The notes below the pieces were generated by a model that saw only the letters and a program-made list of their open reading frames with translations, was not told the origin of the DNA and did not search any database. From Pseudomonas rhizosphaerae (GTDB lineage Bacteria; Pseudomonadota; Gammaproteobacteria; Pseudomonadales; Pseudomonadaceae), in NCBI RefSeq assembly GCF_000761155.1, contig NZ_CP009533.1:2046001-2110000 (forward strand): 64,000 nucleotides of DNA, read 5' to 3'. The translations under genes and the position numbers were made by a program. This document shows positions 55,551-64,000 of the stretch, piece after piece. Numbering within the stretch: position 1 is the first letter of the stretch; the number at the start of each line of letters is the position of its first letter.

Positions 55551-56393
55551 ATGATCAAGAAATGCTTGTTTCCAGCGGCCGGCTACGGTACTCGCTTCCT
55601 GCCAGCGACCAAAGCAATGCCCAAGGAAATGCTGCCGATCGTCAACAAGCCACTGATTCAATACGGTGTTGAAGAGGCCCTGGAGGCTGGCTTGAGCCAG
55701 ATCTCCATCGTCACCGGTCGCGGCAAGCGCGCGATCGAGGACCACTTCGACATCAGCTACGAGCTGGAAACCCAGATCAAGGGTACCGAGAAGGAAAAGT
55801 ACCTGGTCGGCATTCGCAAGCTGATCGACCAGTGCACGTTCTCCTACACCCGCCAGGTGCAGATGAAAGGCCTGGGTCACGCCATTCTCAGCGGTCGTCC
55901 ACTGATCGGCGACGAGGCGTTCGCCGTGGTGCTGGCGGACGACATGTGCGTGAATCTGGAAGGCGACGGCGTGCTGCAGCAGATGGTCAAGCTGTACAAC
56001 CAGTTCCGCTGCTCCATCGTCGCTATTCAGGAAGTCGATCCTCAGGAAACCAACAAGTACGGCGTGATCGCCGGTGACATGATTCGTGAAGACATCTATC
56101 GCGTGACCAGCATGGTTGAAAAGCCAAACCCTCAAGATGCCCCATCGAACCTGGCCATCATCGGCCGCTACATCCTGACCCCGGACATCTTCGACCTCAT
56201 CGAACAGACCGAGCCAGGCAAGAGTGGCGAGATCCAGATCACCGATGCCCTGATGAAGCAGGCCCAGAACGGTTGCGTACTGGCCTACAAATTCAAGGGG
56301 GAGCGTTTCGACTGCGGTGGTGCGGAAGGCTACATCGACGCCACCAACTTCTGCTTCGAAAACTTCTACAAAACCGGCAAGGCGTTCATCTGA
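55551..56393 (+). CDS. galU: UTP-glucose-1-phosphate uridylyltransferase
   Basis: A 280-residue cytoplasmic enzyme making UDP-glucose for LPS core, exopolysaccharide and trehalose. The nucleotide-binding signature [16 protein letters not shown] is at the N-terminus, and [13 protein letters not shown] carries the metal-site Asp; the sugar region [14 protein letters not shown] is present. AAGGA precedes the ATG at 55551. It supplies precursors to the polysaccharide locus elsewhere in this window. A terminator follows. Confidence 0.96.
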   Translation: MIKKCLFPAAGYGTRFLPATKAMPKEMLPIVNKPLIQYGVEEALEAGLSQISIVTGRGKRAIEDHFDISYELETQIKGTEKEKYLVGIRKLIDQCTFSYTRQVQMKGLGHAILSGRPLIGDEAFAVVLADDMCVNLEGDGVLQQMVKLYNQFRCSIVAIQEVDPQETNKYGVIAGDMIREDIYRVTSMVEKPNPQDAPSNLAIIGRYILTPDIFDLIEQTEPGKSGEIQITDALMKQAQNGCVLAYKFKGERFDCGGAEGYIDATNFCFENFYKTGKAFI

Positions 56394-56416
56394 CGTCCAA
56401 TCGGTTAGCATGATCG

Positions 56417-56453
56417 ACGCCGCTGTCCTTCTGGACAGCGGCGTTCTTGTTTA
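56417..56453 (+). terminator. Intrinsic terminator after galU
   Basis: ACGCCGCTGTCC and GGACAGCGGCGT pair perfectly over 12 bp around TTCT, followed by TCTTGTTTA. It lies 23 bp past the galU stop and separates it from gor. Confidence 0.9.
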
Positions 56454-56496
56454 TGGCTACGGCTCGCGCGGGTCGTGCAGGTGCCAGGAGAGCAAC

Positions 56497-57855
56497 ATGA
56501 GCTATGACTTCGATTTATTCGTGATTGGTGCCGGGTCCGGAGGAGTGCGCGCGGCGCGTTTTGCCGCGGGTTTCGGGGCGAAAGTGGCAGTCGCCGAGAG
56601 CCGCTACCTGGGCGGGACCTGTGTCAACGTGGGCTGCGTGCCCAAGAAACTGCTGGTCTACGGCGCCCATTTTGCCGACGATTTCGACCATGCCAGCGGG
56701 TTTGGCTGGAGCCTGGAAAAGCCCTCGTTCGATTGGCCGACACTCATCGCCAACAAGAACAAGGAAATTGAGCGCCTCAACGGCATCTACCGCAACCTGC
56801 TGGTCAACAGCGGCGTCAAGCTGCTCGAAGGCCATGCACGGCTGTTGGATCCGCACACTGTCGAGGTCAATGACCAGCGCTTCACCGCCAAGCACATCCT
56901 TGTCGCTACCGGCGGCTGGCCGCAGATTCCTGATGTGCCAGGACGCGAACACGCCATCAACTCCAACGAAGCCTTTTTCCTCGAGCAATTGCCCAAGCGC
57001 GTCATCGTGGTGGGCGGCGGTTATATCGCGGTGGAGTTCGCAGGCATCTTCAACGGCCTGGGCAGCGACACCACCTTGCTCTACCGTGGCGACCTGTTCC
57101 TGCGCGGCTTCGACGGCGCGGTGCGCAAGCACCTGAGCGAAGAGTTGACCAAGCGTGGCATGAACCTGCAGTTCAACGCCGACATTGCCCGCATCGACAA
57201 ACTCGACGATGGCAGCCTCAAGGCTACCCTCAAGGATGGTCGCGAGTTGATCGCGGACTGCGTGTTCTACGCCACCGGGCGCCGTCCGATGCTGGACAAC
57301 CTGGGGCTGGAGAACACCGCTGTGCAGCTGGACGACAAGGGTTTCATCCAGGTCGACGAACAATTCCAGACCACGGAGCCTTCGATTCTCGCCTTGGGCG
57401 ACGTGATTGGCCGCGTACAGCTGACCCCGGTGGCGCTGGCCGAGGGCATGGCCGTGGCCCGTCGCTTGTTCAAGCCCGAACAGTACCGCCCCGTGGACTA
57501 CAAACACATTCCGACGGCGGTGTTCAGCCTGCCGAACATCGGTACCGTGGGCTTGACCGAGGAAGAGGCGCGCGAGAAGGGGCATTCGGTGCAGATCTTC
57601 GAAAGCCGTTTCCGGCCCATGCAGTTCAGCCTGACCCACAGCCAGGAGCGCACCCTGATGAAGCTGGTGGTCGATGCCGATACCGACAAGGTGCTGGGCT
57701 GCCACATGGTCGGGCCGGACGCGGGCGAGATCGTACAGGGGCTGGCGATCGCGCTGAAAGCGGGCGCAACCAAGCAGGTCTTCGACGAAACCATCGGCGT
57801 GCATCCCACGGCCGCCGAAGAGTTCGTGACCATGCGCACGCCAGTGGACGCCTGA
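56497..57855 (+). CDS. gor: Glutathione reductase
   Basis: A 452-residue NADPH-dependent flavoprotein disulfide reductase regenerating reduced glutathione. FAD motif GAGSGG is at residues 11-16, the redox disulfide is C42-C47 in TCVNVGC, the NADP motif is [11 protein letters not shown] and the C-terminal His-Glu of the dimer partner is in [13 protein letters not shown]. The ATG at 56497 behind CAGGAG gives the normal family length. It is convergent with the response regulator gene; a GC-rich hairpin (57864-57886) lies between. Confidence 0.95.
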   Translation: MSYDFDLFVIGAGSGGVRAARFAAGFGAKVAVAESRYLGGTCVNVGCVPKKLLVYGAHFADDFDHASGFGWSLEKPSFDWPTLIANKNKEIERLNGIYRNLLVNSGVKLLEGHARLLDPHTVEVNDQRFTAKHILVATGGWPQIPDVPGREHAINSNEAFFLEQLPKRVIVVGGGYIAVEFAGIFNGLGSDTTLLYRGDLFLRGFDGAVRKHLSEELTKRGMNLQFNADIARIDKLDDGSLKATLKDGRELIADCVFYATGRRPMLDNLGLENTAVQLDDKGFIQVDEQFQTTEPSILALGDVIGRVQLTPVALAEGMAVARRLFKPEQYRPVDYKHIPTAVFSLPNIGTVGLTEEEAREKGHSVQIFESRFRPMQFSLTHSQERTLMKLVVDADTDKVLGCHMVGPDAGEIVQGLAIALKAGATKQVFDETIGVHPTAAEEFVTMRTPVDA

Positions 57856-57863
57856 TCCGAACC

Positions 57864-57886
57864 GCCTGCCGGTCAGTCCGGCAGGC
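57864..57886. terminator. GC hairpin between gor and response regulator gene
   Basis: GCCTGCCGG and CCGGCAGGC with a 5-base loop span the end of the response regulator reading frame and the gap after gor. It lacks a T-run, so termination is only possible. Confidence 0.4.
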
Positions 57887-58562
57887 CGACCACTGCCGCG
57901 TATTCCTGTAGCGCCGCGTCATGGCTGATGCCCAGCTTTTCCATGGCGCAACGCTTCTGGCGGCTGATGGTCTTTTCACTGCGCTCCAGCCGCGCCGCCA
58001 CATCGCGTCCGCTCAAGCCGCCCACCAGTAACTTCAGCACCTCCAGCTCGCGGGCCGACAGGCGCTCATGGGCGCCACGGTGTTCCACTTCGTACTCGGC
58101 CAGCCGCCTGGTGAAGCGCGCACTCAGGTAATGACTGCCGCGCATCAGGCTGTAGGCGGCAGTGCTCAGATTGCTCAGGCATTCCTGCTTGTCGTATAGG
58201 CCCCGTGCGCCGCAGTCGAGAATGGCCCGCAGCACCATGGGGTTGTCCAGGGTGGTGAGCACCAGCACTGGCAGGCGCGGATAGCGCAAGCGGACCTGAC
58301 GCAGCAGGGCCAGGCCGTCGCCACCTTGCTGCTGGGGCATACGGTAATCGGTGATGAGCAGATCGCAGGCATGCTGCTCCAGCAATTCCAGGACACGGCT
58401 GGCGTTGTCCGCTTCTGCGACCACGCTGAAACGTGAGCGCGGCGCACGCTCCAGGGCGATACGCAGCCCAAGTCGAACGGCCGAATGGTCATCGGCCACG
58501 ATGGTTTTGATAGTCACCAGGTTTATCTCATCTGCGAAAGCGGACCCCATGCTAGCGGTCAT
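57873..58562 (-). CDS. NarL/FixJ-family response regulator
   Basis: A two-component regulator of about 229 residues. The receiver domain has TIVADDHSAVRLGLRIAL with the acidic pair and the phosphorylated Asp in LLITDYRMP, and LVLTTLDNP at strand 4. The C-terminal LuxR-type HTH is RLSARELEVLKLLVGGLSGR and RLERSEKTISRQKRCAMEKL. The start is unsure: ATG at 58562 is used, while 58550 (ATG), 58517 (GTG) and 58616 are alternatives. No sensor kinase gene is adjacent, so the signal is unknown. Confidence 0.85.
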   Translation of the reverse strand: MTASMGSAFADEINLVTIKTIVADDHSAVRLGLRIALERAPRSRFSVVAEADNASRVLELLEQHACDLLITDYRMPQQQGGDGLALLRQVRLRYPRLPVLVLTTLDNPMVLRAILDCGARGLYDKQECLSNLSTAAYSLMRGSHYLSARFTRRLAEYEVEHRGAHERLSARELEVLKLLVGGLSGRDVAARLERSEKTISRQKRCAMEKLGISHDAALQEYAAVVGLPD

Positions 58563-58670
58563 GTCCAGGACATGGCTGTCAGAGGGCGTAGGTGCAGGTG
58601 TGCGAAAAGTCGACAAAATGCAGCGTCATTGCCCCGCGTTCATATTTCTTCTTTATTATGGGTAGGCGCG

Positions 58671-58707
58671 ATAGGCAAAACCAATCGATAGCATCCAGTT
58701 TGCCAAT
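58671..58707 (+). promoter_or_regulatory. Candidate OxyR site upstream of ahpC
   Basis: The pattern ATAG-N7-CAAT-N7-ATCC-N7-CAAT matches the OxyR form ATAG-N7-CTAT-N7-ATAG-N7-CTAT at 12 of 16 positions and lies 80 bp before ahpC, where OxyR control is known in other pseudomonads. Confidence 0.4.
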
Positions 58708-58787
58708 GAGCTATCGGGTGAGCATGTGTTTAGGATGCTCCCTATTGAATTCAAACACGATTTCAACCCCCTGAAGGAGAGTCACCG

Positions 58788-59351
58788 ATGCCGATCATCA
58801 ACAGCCAAGTCAAGCCATTCAACGCCACCGCTTACCACAATGGCGCTTTCGTGCCAGTCAGCGATGCCGACCTGAAAGGCAAATGGTCTGTCGTATTCTT
58901 CTACCCAGCCGACTTCACCTTCGTCTGCCCAACCGAACTGGGCGACCTGGCCGACAACTACGAAGCCTTCAAGCAACTGGGCGTGGAGATCTATGGCGTG
59001 TCGACCGACACCCACTTCACCCACAAAGCCTGGCACGACACTTCCGACACCATCGGCAAGATCCAGTACCCGCTGATCGGTGACCCGACCCACGTCATCT
59101 CGAAAAACTTCGACGTGCTGATCGAAGCCGACGGCATCGCTGACCGTGGCACCTTCGTGATCAACCCAGAAGGCCAGATCAAGATCGTCGAACTGAACGA
59201 CGGTGGTGTAGGTCGTGACGCTTCCGAGCTGCTGCGCAAGGTCAAGGCTGCCCAGTACGTTGCTGCCCACCCAGGCGAAGTGTGCCCGGCCAAGTGGAAA
59301 GAAGGCGAAGCTACCCTGGCTCCATCGCTGGACCTGGTAGGCAAGATCTAA
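58788..59351 (+). CDS. ahpC: Alkyl hydroperoxide reductase peroxiredoxin
   Basis: A 187-residue typical 2-Cys peroxiredoxin reducing H2O2, organic peroxides and peroxynitrite. The peroxidatic Cys47 lies in FTFVCPTE and the resolving Cys166 in [16 protein letters not shown] precedes the ATG strongly, fitting a highly expressed protein. Its reductase AhpF is the next gene, 259 bp downstream with a REPIN in the gap. Confidence 0.97.
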   Translation: MPIINSQVKPFNATAYHNGAFVPVSDADLKGKWSVVFFYPADFTFVCPTELGDLADNYEAFKQLGVEIYGVSTDTHFTHKAWHDTSDTIGKIQYPLIGDPTHVISKNFDVLIEADGIADRGTFVINPEGQIKIVELNDGGVGRDASELLRKVKAAQYVAAHPGEVCPAKWKEGEATLAPSLDLVGKI

Positions 59352-59401
59352 GCAGCTTCCCGAGCTGTGTCCCGCGATTCATTCGGGATTGCTATATGTC
59401 T

Positions 59402-59488
59402 GTAGGAGCGGTCAGCGGCCGCGAATCAGGCGCTGCGATGTATCAGAAATATCGCATCGTTTGATTCGCGGCCAATGACCGCTCCTAT
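59402..59488. repeat. REPIN between ahpC and ahpF
   Basis: GTAGGAGCGGTCAGCGGCCG and the inverted CGGCCAATGACCGCTCCTAT enclose about 45 bp, 50 bp after ahpC. It could allow different levels of ahpC and ahpF transcript. No other feature is seen in 59352-59610. Confidence 0.88.
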
Positions 59489-59610
59489 GGCGATACACCC
59501 CTGACGGATCGCATACGTAATATCGCTCCAAAAGTATCTCGCTCACGCGGGGCCAAGTGCCCTGGCGGGCAACTGTCGTCTTCGAAACACTCAAAACGGA
59601 AATCGCCCTC

Positions 59611-61173
59611 ATGTTGGACGCCAATCTTAAAGCCCAGTTGAAAGCCTATCTGGAACGGGTCACCCAACCGATCGAGATCGTCGCGTCCCTTGATGACGGC
59701 GCGAAATCCGAAGAATTGCTCGGTCTGCTGCGTGACATTGATGCCCTGTCGGACAAGATCACGCTGCTGGACAACGGTAACGATGCGCGCAAGCCATCGT
59801 TCTCGATCAACCGCCCTGGGGCGGACATCGGCCTGCGTTTCGCCGGTATTCCCATGGGTCACGAATTCACCTCGCTGGTACTGGCGCTGCTGCAAGTTGG
59901 CGGCCACCCGTCCAAAGCCAGTGCCGAGGTCATCGAACAGATCGCCGCATTGAAGGGTGAATTCCTGTTCGAAAGTTATTTCTCGCTGTCGTGCCAGAAC
60001 TGCCCGGACGTGGTCCAGGCGCTGAACCTGATGGCGGTGCTCAACCCCAACATTCGTCACGTGGCCATCGACGGCGCCCTGTTCCAGGCCGAAGTCGAAG
60101 AGCGCCAGGTGATGGCCGTGCCGAGCGTCTACCTGAACGGCAAGAACTTCGGTCAGGGCCGCATGGGTCTTGAAGAGATCCTGGCGAAGATCGACACCAG
60201 TGCCAGCGACCGCCAGGCCGAAAAGCTCAACGCCAAGAAGGCGTTCGACATGCTGGTGATCGGTGGTGGCCCTGCGGGTGCATCGGCGGCCATCTATGCA
60301 GCGCGTAAAGGTATTCGTACCGGTGTTGCAGCCGAACGCTTCGGCGGTCAGGTGCTGGACACCATGGCCATCGAGAACTTCATTTCCGTGCAGGAGACCG
60401 AAGGTCCGAAACTGGCCGTAGCGCTGGAAGAGCACGTCAAGCAGTACGAAGTGGACATCATGAACCTGCAGCGCGCCGAGAAACTGGTGCCTGGCAAGGA
60501 CGGCGCGCCCCACGAAGTCATCTTCGCCAGCGGCGCTTCGCTCAAGGCCAAGACGCTGATTCTGGCGACTGGTGCGCGCTGGCGTGAAATGAATGTGCCG
60601 GGCGAGCAGGAATACCGCAACCGCGGCGTGGCCTACTGCCCGCACTGCGACGGTCCGCTGTTCAAAGGCAAGCGTGTGGCCGTGATCGGTGGCGGTAACT
60701 CGGGTGTGGAAGCAGCCATCGATTTGGCCGGTATCGTTGCCCACGTGACGCTGATCGAGTTCGACACTCAGCTGCGTGCCGACGCCGTGCTTCAGCGCAA
60801 GTTGCACAGCCTGCCCAACGTCAAGGTCATCACCAGTGCCTTGACCACTGAAGTGACCGGTGATGGCCAGCGCGTCAACGGCCTGCGCTACAAGGACCGC
60901 CAGAGCAGCGAGCATCACGAAATCGCGCTGGAAGGTATCTTCGTGCAGATCGGCCTGCTGCCCAATACCGATTGGCTCAAGGGCACCATCGAGCTGTCGA
61001 ACCGTGGCGAGATCATGGTCGATGCCCGCGGTGAAACCGATCTGCCAGGCATTTTCGCCGCCGGTGATGTGACGACCGTGCCGTACAAGCAGATCGTGAT
61101 CGCGGTGGGCGAGGGCGCCAAGGCTTCGTTGTCGGCCTTCGACCACCTGATCCGCACATCCGCACCGGCCTGA
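59611..61173 (+). CDS. ahpF: Alkyl hydroperoxide reductase subunit F
   Basis: A 520-residue flavoprotein that passes electrons from NADH to AhpC. The N-terminal double thioredoxin-like domain carries C128-C131 (SCQNC); the thioredoxin reductase-like part has the FAD motif [17 protein letters not shown], the redox pair C343-C346 (CPHC) and the NADH motif [15 protein letters not shown]. The ATG at 59611 gives the family's length; an earlier in-frame start adds 18 odd residues. Confidence 0.96.
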   Translation: MLDANLKAQLKAYLERVTQPIEIVASLDDGAKSEELLGLLRDIDALSDKITLLDNGNDARKPSFSINRPGADIGLRFAGIPMGHEFTSLVLALLQVGGHPSKASAEVIEQIAALKGEFLFESYFSLSCQNCPDVVQALNLMAVLNPNIRHVAIDGALFQAEVEERQVMAVPSVYLNGKNFGQGRMGLEEILAKIDTSASDRQAEKLNAKKAFDMLVIGGGPAGASAAIYAARKGIRTGVAAERFGGQVLDTMAIENFISVQETEGPKLAVALEEHVKQYEVDIMNLQRAEKLVPGKDGAPHEVIFASGASLKAKTLILATGARWREMNVPGEQEYRNRGVAYCPHCDGPLFKGKRVAVIGGGNSGVEAAIDLAGIVAHVTLIEFDTQLRADAVLQRKLHSLPNVKVITSALTTEVTGDGQRVNGLRYKDRQSSEHHEIALEGIFVQIGLLPNTDWLKGTIELSNRGEIMVDARGETDLPGIFAAGDVTTVPYKQIVIAVGEGAKASLSAFDHLIRTSAPA

Positions 61174-61590
61174 TACAACCAGGAAAGCCCCCTGTAGCAG
61201 CGGCGCAAGCCGCGTCGCTCTTGACGTATGCCGTTCCGGACAAAACTTACATAATTGCGTTTGCTGCACTCCTACGCGTCTGAAGTTGCATCTTTTTATA
61301 CAGACGGATGTACACCGTCCGGCAGTGCCGTAAAAAACAACAGATGCTCTTCAATGTTTTCACATACTTTTCACAGCCACTGTTCCACTATGAAATCCGC
61401 TGATGGAACAGCGCCCCAAATGCCCGCTTCGGCGGGCTTCTTATTGCCTGCGGTTTCATGTGTATCGTCCGCGTTACAACTTACCCTGCGTCTCACTGTC
61501 GCGCACTCAATGCCTTATCCGGTTTGGCATCATCCCTACCGTTCCGTATCATGAACCCCAGCTACTGCCCATTCATCCAAGGGAGCTTTC
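61174..61590. other. Intergenic region with solitary second-family repeat and terminator-like hairpin
   Basis: This 417-bp gap holds a single arm TGTAGCAGCGGCGCAAGCCG at 61193-61212 without a partner, an AT-rich stretch near 61240-61400, and a hairpin GCCCGC-TTCG-GCGGGC at 61422-61437 followed by TTCTTATT. The hairpin may stop read-through before gloA. I see no gene in it. Confidence 0.6.
61422..61446 (+). terminator. Intrinsic terminator-like hairpin
   Basis: GCCCGC and GCGGGC with a TTCG tetraloop, then TTCTTATT. Weak T-run but a stable tetraloop; far (250 bp) from the ahpF stop. Confidence 0.5.
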
Positions 61591-62109
61591 ATGAGCCTCG
61601 ATCATTTGAACAGTGTGCCCGGTGTGACCGCGCAACCTGAAGCCGCTACTTCTCAGTTCGTTTTCAACCACACCATGTTGCGTGTAAAGAACATCGAGAA
61701 GTCGCTGGACTTCTATACCCGTGTATTGGGTTTCAGCCTGGTTGAAAAGCGTGACTTCGCCGAGGCGCAGTTCAGCCTGTACTTCCTGGCACTGGTGGAC
61801 AAGTCGACCATTCCTACCGACGACAAAGCGCGTACCACCTGGATGAAGTCGATGCCGGGCGTTCTGGAACTGACTCACAACCACGGTACCGAGAACGATG
61901 CCGACTTCGCCTACCATGACGGCAACAGCGACCCCCGTGGTTTCGGTCACATCTGCGTGTCGGTGCCGGATATCCACGCAGCCTGCGAGCGTTTCGAAAC
62001 ACTGGGTGTGGATTTCCAGAAGCGCCTGACCGATGGCCGGATGAAGAGCATCGCCTTCATCAAGGACCCGGACGGCTACTGGGTCGAAATCATCCAGCCC
62101 GACCTGTAA
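61591..62109 (+). CDS. gloA: Lactoylglutathione lyase (glyoxalase I)
   Basis: A 172-residue metal enzyme that converts the hemithioacetal of methylglyoxal and glutathione to S-lactoylglutathione. The four metal ligands lie in FNHTMLRVKNIEKSLDFY, LELTHNHGTE, FGHICVSVPD and WVEIIQ. GGGAG precedes the ATG at 61591. It belongs to the longer, Zn-type form that includes the extension MPGVLELTHN. It stands as a single gene before a REPIN. Confidence 0.95.
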   Translation: MSLDHLNSVPGVTAQPEAATSQFVFNHTMLRVKNIEKSLDFYTRVLGFSLVEKRDFAEAQFSLYFLALVDKSTIPTDDKARTTWMKSMPGVLELTHNHGTENDADFAYHDGNSDPRGFGHICVSVPDIHAACERFETLGVDFQKRLTDGRMKSIAFIKDPDGYWVEIIQPDL

Positions 62110-62168
62110 CCGCCCTGTACCATCCGCGGCGAATACGGGATGGAAACTGTCAAGGACGTGCCATTCCT

Positions 62169-62255
62169 GTGGGAGCGGTCCGCGGCCGCGAAAGGGTTTC
62201 TGCGGTTTTGCAGGCGTACCGCGGCGCCTGCTTCGCGGCCGATGACCGCTCCTAC
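62169..62255. repeat. REPIN
   Basis: GTGGGAGCGGTCCGCGGCCG and the inverted CGGCCGATGACCGCTCCTAC, spacer about 45 bp, between the convergent gloA and xylB genes. Confidence 0.88.
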
Positions 62256-62282
62256 GGGATGGCTGCACCCACGTGCTCGTTA

Positions 62283-63752
62283 TCAAAGCGGAATGTGCTG
62301 GCGGTAACGCTGATAGGCACCTTGGTAGGCGAGGACATTGGCAGCGACAGGTTGGGTGTGGCTGGTTTCGTCCAGCCGCACACAACGTTTGCATAACGCG
62401 GCCAATCCCCGAGCGTCCTGACCGACGCACCATGCCGCCTGAATCGCTGCGCCCAGTGCCGCCGCTTCCGGCTGTTCGGTACACACGACGGGCGTGTCCA
62501 TGACATCCGCCACCAACTGCCGCCAGACCGGACTTTTCGAGCCGCCGCCGATCAGGCGTATGGCGTGGGTCTGCAGGCCCCCGGCGCGCAGCAGGTCCAA
62601 ACCATAGCGCAAACCAAAGGTGGTGCCTTCCACTGCCGCACGACACAGATTCGCCGCGTTCAGGTTATCCGTCGTCAGGCCCAGTACCGAACCGGTCGCC
62701 TGTGGCAATGCGGGCACCCGCTCGCCATTCAAAAACGGCAGCATCAAGATGCCCTGGGCGCCAATCGGAGCCTGTGCCACGGCCTTGTTGAACCCGCTGA
62801 TGTCCAGCTGCAGCAATTCGCGCACCGCCGTGGTGACATTGGTCAGGTTCATGGTGCAGATCAGCGGTAACCAGCCCCCCGAAGACGAACAGAAACTCGC
62901 CACCGCAGGCTCATCCAGCACTGCCGGCCGATCGCTGTAGGCGTAGACCGTGCCCGATGAGCCCATGCTCATGGTAATGACCCCAGGGTGGATGTTGTCG
63001 GTGCCGATGGCGCCCATCATGTTGTCGCCACCGCCACTGGCGACCACTGCCAGCGGATTGATGCCCAGGCGCGCGGCGATGCCTGGACGGATGGTGCCGA
63101 CCGGCTGGTGCGATTCGATCAATTGCGGCAGTGCCGCTTCCAGCCGCCCGCTGGGGTCGATGTGGTGCAGCAGGGCAAGGTCCCACTGGCGTTCGCGCAC
63201 ATTGAAATAGCCGGTGCCCGAGGCATCCCCGTATTCGGCGCGAACCTGCCCGGTGAGCCAGAAATTCAGGTAATCGTGGGGCAGCAGGACGTGGGCGATG
63301 CGCGCGAAAACGTCTGGATGATGCTCGCGCGTCCAGAGCAGTTTCGACACCGTATACCCCGGCGCAATCACCAGCCCCAGACGTTCGAGCGAACCCCGTT
63401 CACCGCCCAGCTCGGCCAGCAGACGTTCGTTCTGCGGCGTGCTTTCGGTGTCGCACCACAGCTTGGCCGGGCGCAGCGCCTGACCGTCGGCGTCCAGCAA
63501 CACCAGCCCATGCTGCTGGCCGGAAACGCCGATGCCCAGAATGCGCTGGCCATCGATACCAGCCTGGGCCAGAGCCTGTGCGGTGGCCTGTTCGAACGCC
63601 GTGAGCCAGTCACTGGTGTCCTGCTCGCGACGCCCGTTTTCGCCGCTGATCATGTGATGGGCCGCCGAACCCTGGCCCAGTACCTCACCGCTGTCGGCGT
63701 CGAGGATCAGCGCCTTGGTCCCTTGGGTGCCACAGTCGATCCCGAGAAACAT
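62283..63752 (-). CDS. xylB: Xylulokinase (MtlY/XylB-type)
   Basis: A 489-residue FGGY-family kinase phosphorylating D-xylulose. The N-terminal phosphate loop FLGIDCGTQGTKALILD, the substrate loop GISGQQHGLV-like GVSGQQHGLVLLD, GGGDNMMGAIGTDN and MSMGSSGTVYAY are all present, and GGGSKSPVWRQLVADVM completes the ATP site. It starts 6 bp behind the stop of the mannitol/arabitol dehydrogenase gene, matching the mtlD-mtlY order of pseudomonad polyol operons, so its substrate may come from arabitol. Confidence 0.93.
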   Translation of the reverse strand: MFLGIDCGTQGTKALILDADSGEVLGQGSAAHHMISGENGRREQDTSDWLTAFEQATAQALAQAGIDGQRILGIGVSGQQHGLVLLDADGQALRPAKLWCDTESTPQNERLLAELGGERGSLERLGLVIAPGYTVSKLLWTREHHPDVFARIAHVLLPHDYLNFWLTGQVRAEYGDASGTGYFNVRERQWDLALLHHIDPSGRLEAALPQLIESHQPVGTIRPGIAARLGINPLAVVASGGGDNMMGAIGTDNIHPGVITMSMGSSGTVYAYSDRPAVLDEPAVASFCSSSGGWLPLICTMNLTNVTTAVRELLQLDISGFNKAVAQAPIGAQGILMLPFLNGERVPALPQATGSVLGLTTDNLNAANLCRAAVEGTTFGLRYGLDLLRAGGLQTHAIRLIGGGSKSPVWRQLVADVMDTPVVCTEQPEAAALGAAIQAAWCVGQDARGLAALCKRCVRLDETSHTQPVAANVLAYQGAYQRYRQHIPL

Positions 63753-63758
63753 GGCGGC

Positions 63759-64000
63759 TTACTCCTGGCCAGCCAGCAACTGCTCCAGGGTGGCATGCAC
63801 ACCCTGGGTACGCAGGCTGTGGAGATTGCGTTCGAAGGCAGCGACGAACGCGGCCGACTGCGGGATGTGCGTACCGAAAATCTCCTCGACACCCAGCAGC
63901 CGGTGGGTGAGCGATGCCGGGTCGGCGACCAGTGCCTGGCAGAACTCGGCGCGCGGGTCAGGAATGCTGTAGCGAGTACCGTTTTCGTCGATGCCGCCCA
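63759..64000 (-). CDS. mtlD: Mannitol/arabitol 2-dehydrogenase (C-terminal end only)
   Basis: Only the last 80 or so codons are in the window. The C-terminus reads IDENGTRYSIPDPRAEFCQA and ends LEQLLAGQE, which matches the end of long-chain mannitol dehydrogenases. The gene begins beyond the right edge and would produce the keto-sugar used by the following kinase. Confidence 0.75.
   Translation of the reverse strand, partial: GGIDENGTRYSIPDPRAEFCQALVADPASLTHRLLGVEEIFGTHIPQSAAFVAAFERNLHSLRTQGVHATLEQLLAGQE

Noticed and set aside
59485..61269. 594-codon minus-strand open frame opposite ahpF
   Set aside because: Antisense shadow; ahpF motifs are complete on the plus strand.
61255..61554. 99-codon open frame before gloA
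   Set aside because: It runs through the hairpin at 61422 and low-GC intergenic DNA with no start signal.

Overview
The window looks like a chromosomal segment of a Pseudomonas of the P. putida/P. entomophila group. This rests on uniformly high-GC coding sequence, the classic P. putida-type extragenic palindromes (cores such as GTGGGAGCGGTCATCGGCCGC), and gene sets typical of that group (gmd-rmd-wbpYZ-like-wbpV-wbpL-wbpM, efeUOBM, cysI-DUF934, ahpCF, a mannitol/arabitol operon end). The species call is an inference; no database was searched.

Layout. 1-6.1 kb: a partial gene with a ChW-like repeat runs off the left edge, divergent from a complete type I secretion set (ABC ATPase, HlyD-type adaptor, TolC-type outer membrane protein). 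6.4-18.9 kb: a surface-polysaccharide locus with GDP-D-rhamnose synthesis (Gmd, Rmd), two GT4 glycosyltransferases, WbpV-like epimerase, WbpL-like initiating transferase, WbpM-like dehydratase, two GT2 transferases, a hexapeptide acetyltransferase and, convergent, an O-antigen ligase/polymerase-like membrane protein. 19.2-23.2 kb: small singletons (ComEA-like, MGT-type glycosyltransferase, degenerate receiver protein, MHS-type transporter). 23.4-28.7 kb: D-galactonate catabolism (dgoK-dgoA-dgoD-dgoT plus an IclR regulator). 28.7-30.4 kb: a RAYT transposase gene flanked on both sides by tandem REPIN arrays. 30.4-34.9 kb: an EfeU-EfeO-EfeB-EfeM iron uptake operon behind a Fur box.

34.9-51.6 kb is the accessory highlight. 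Three very large DUF6543 (dermonecrotic-toxin-type) proteins surround the ordinary pair SCP2-sohB. One carries four copies of a short YFxxP/LxxFxDxxALRDAL-like motif and ends in an aspzincin-like zinc protease domain (HEVSH plus TVDLAY). The other two are tandem paralogues ending in leucine-rich repeats and an IpaH/SspH-type NEL E3 ubiquitin ligase domain (TCGD). The first NEL gene is interrupted by a single-base frameshift that I could place at about 42,689 by comparison with its neighbour. All three share a hydrophobic central helical block and a plausible common delivery part with different C-terminal warheads.

51.7-64 kb is core: sulfite reductase with DUF934, small conserved proteins and lipoproteins, galU, glutathione reductase, a LuxR-type response regulator, ahpC/ahpF, gloA, a xylulokinase and the 3' end of a mannitol/arabitol dehydrogenase. 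REPINs and a second, unrelated palindromic repeat family (TGTAGCAGCGGCGCAAGCCG) sit in many of the intergenic gaps, including inside operons. I saw no tRNA, rRNA, CRISPR array, prophage or classical IS element.
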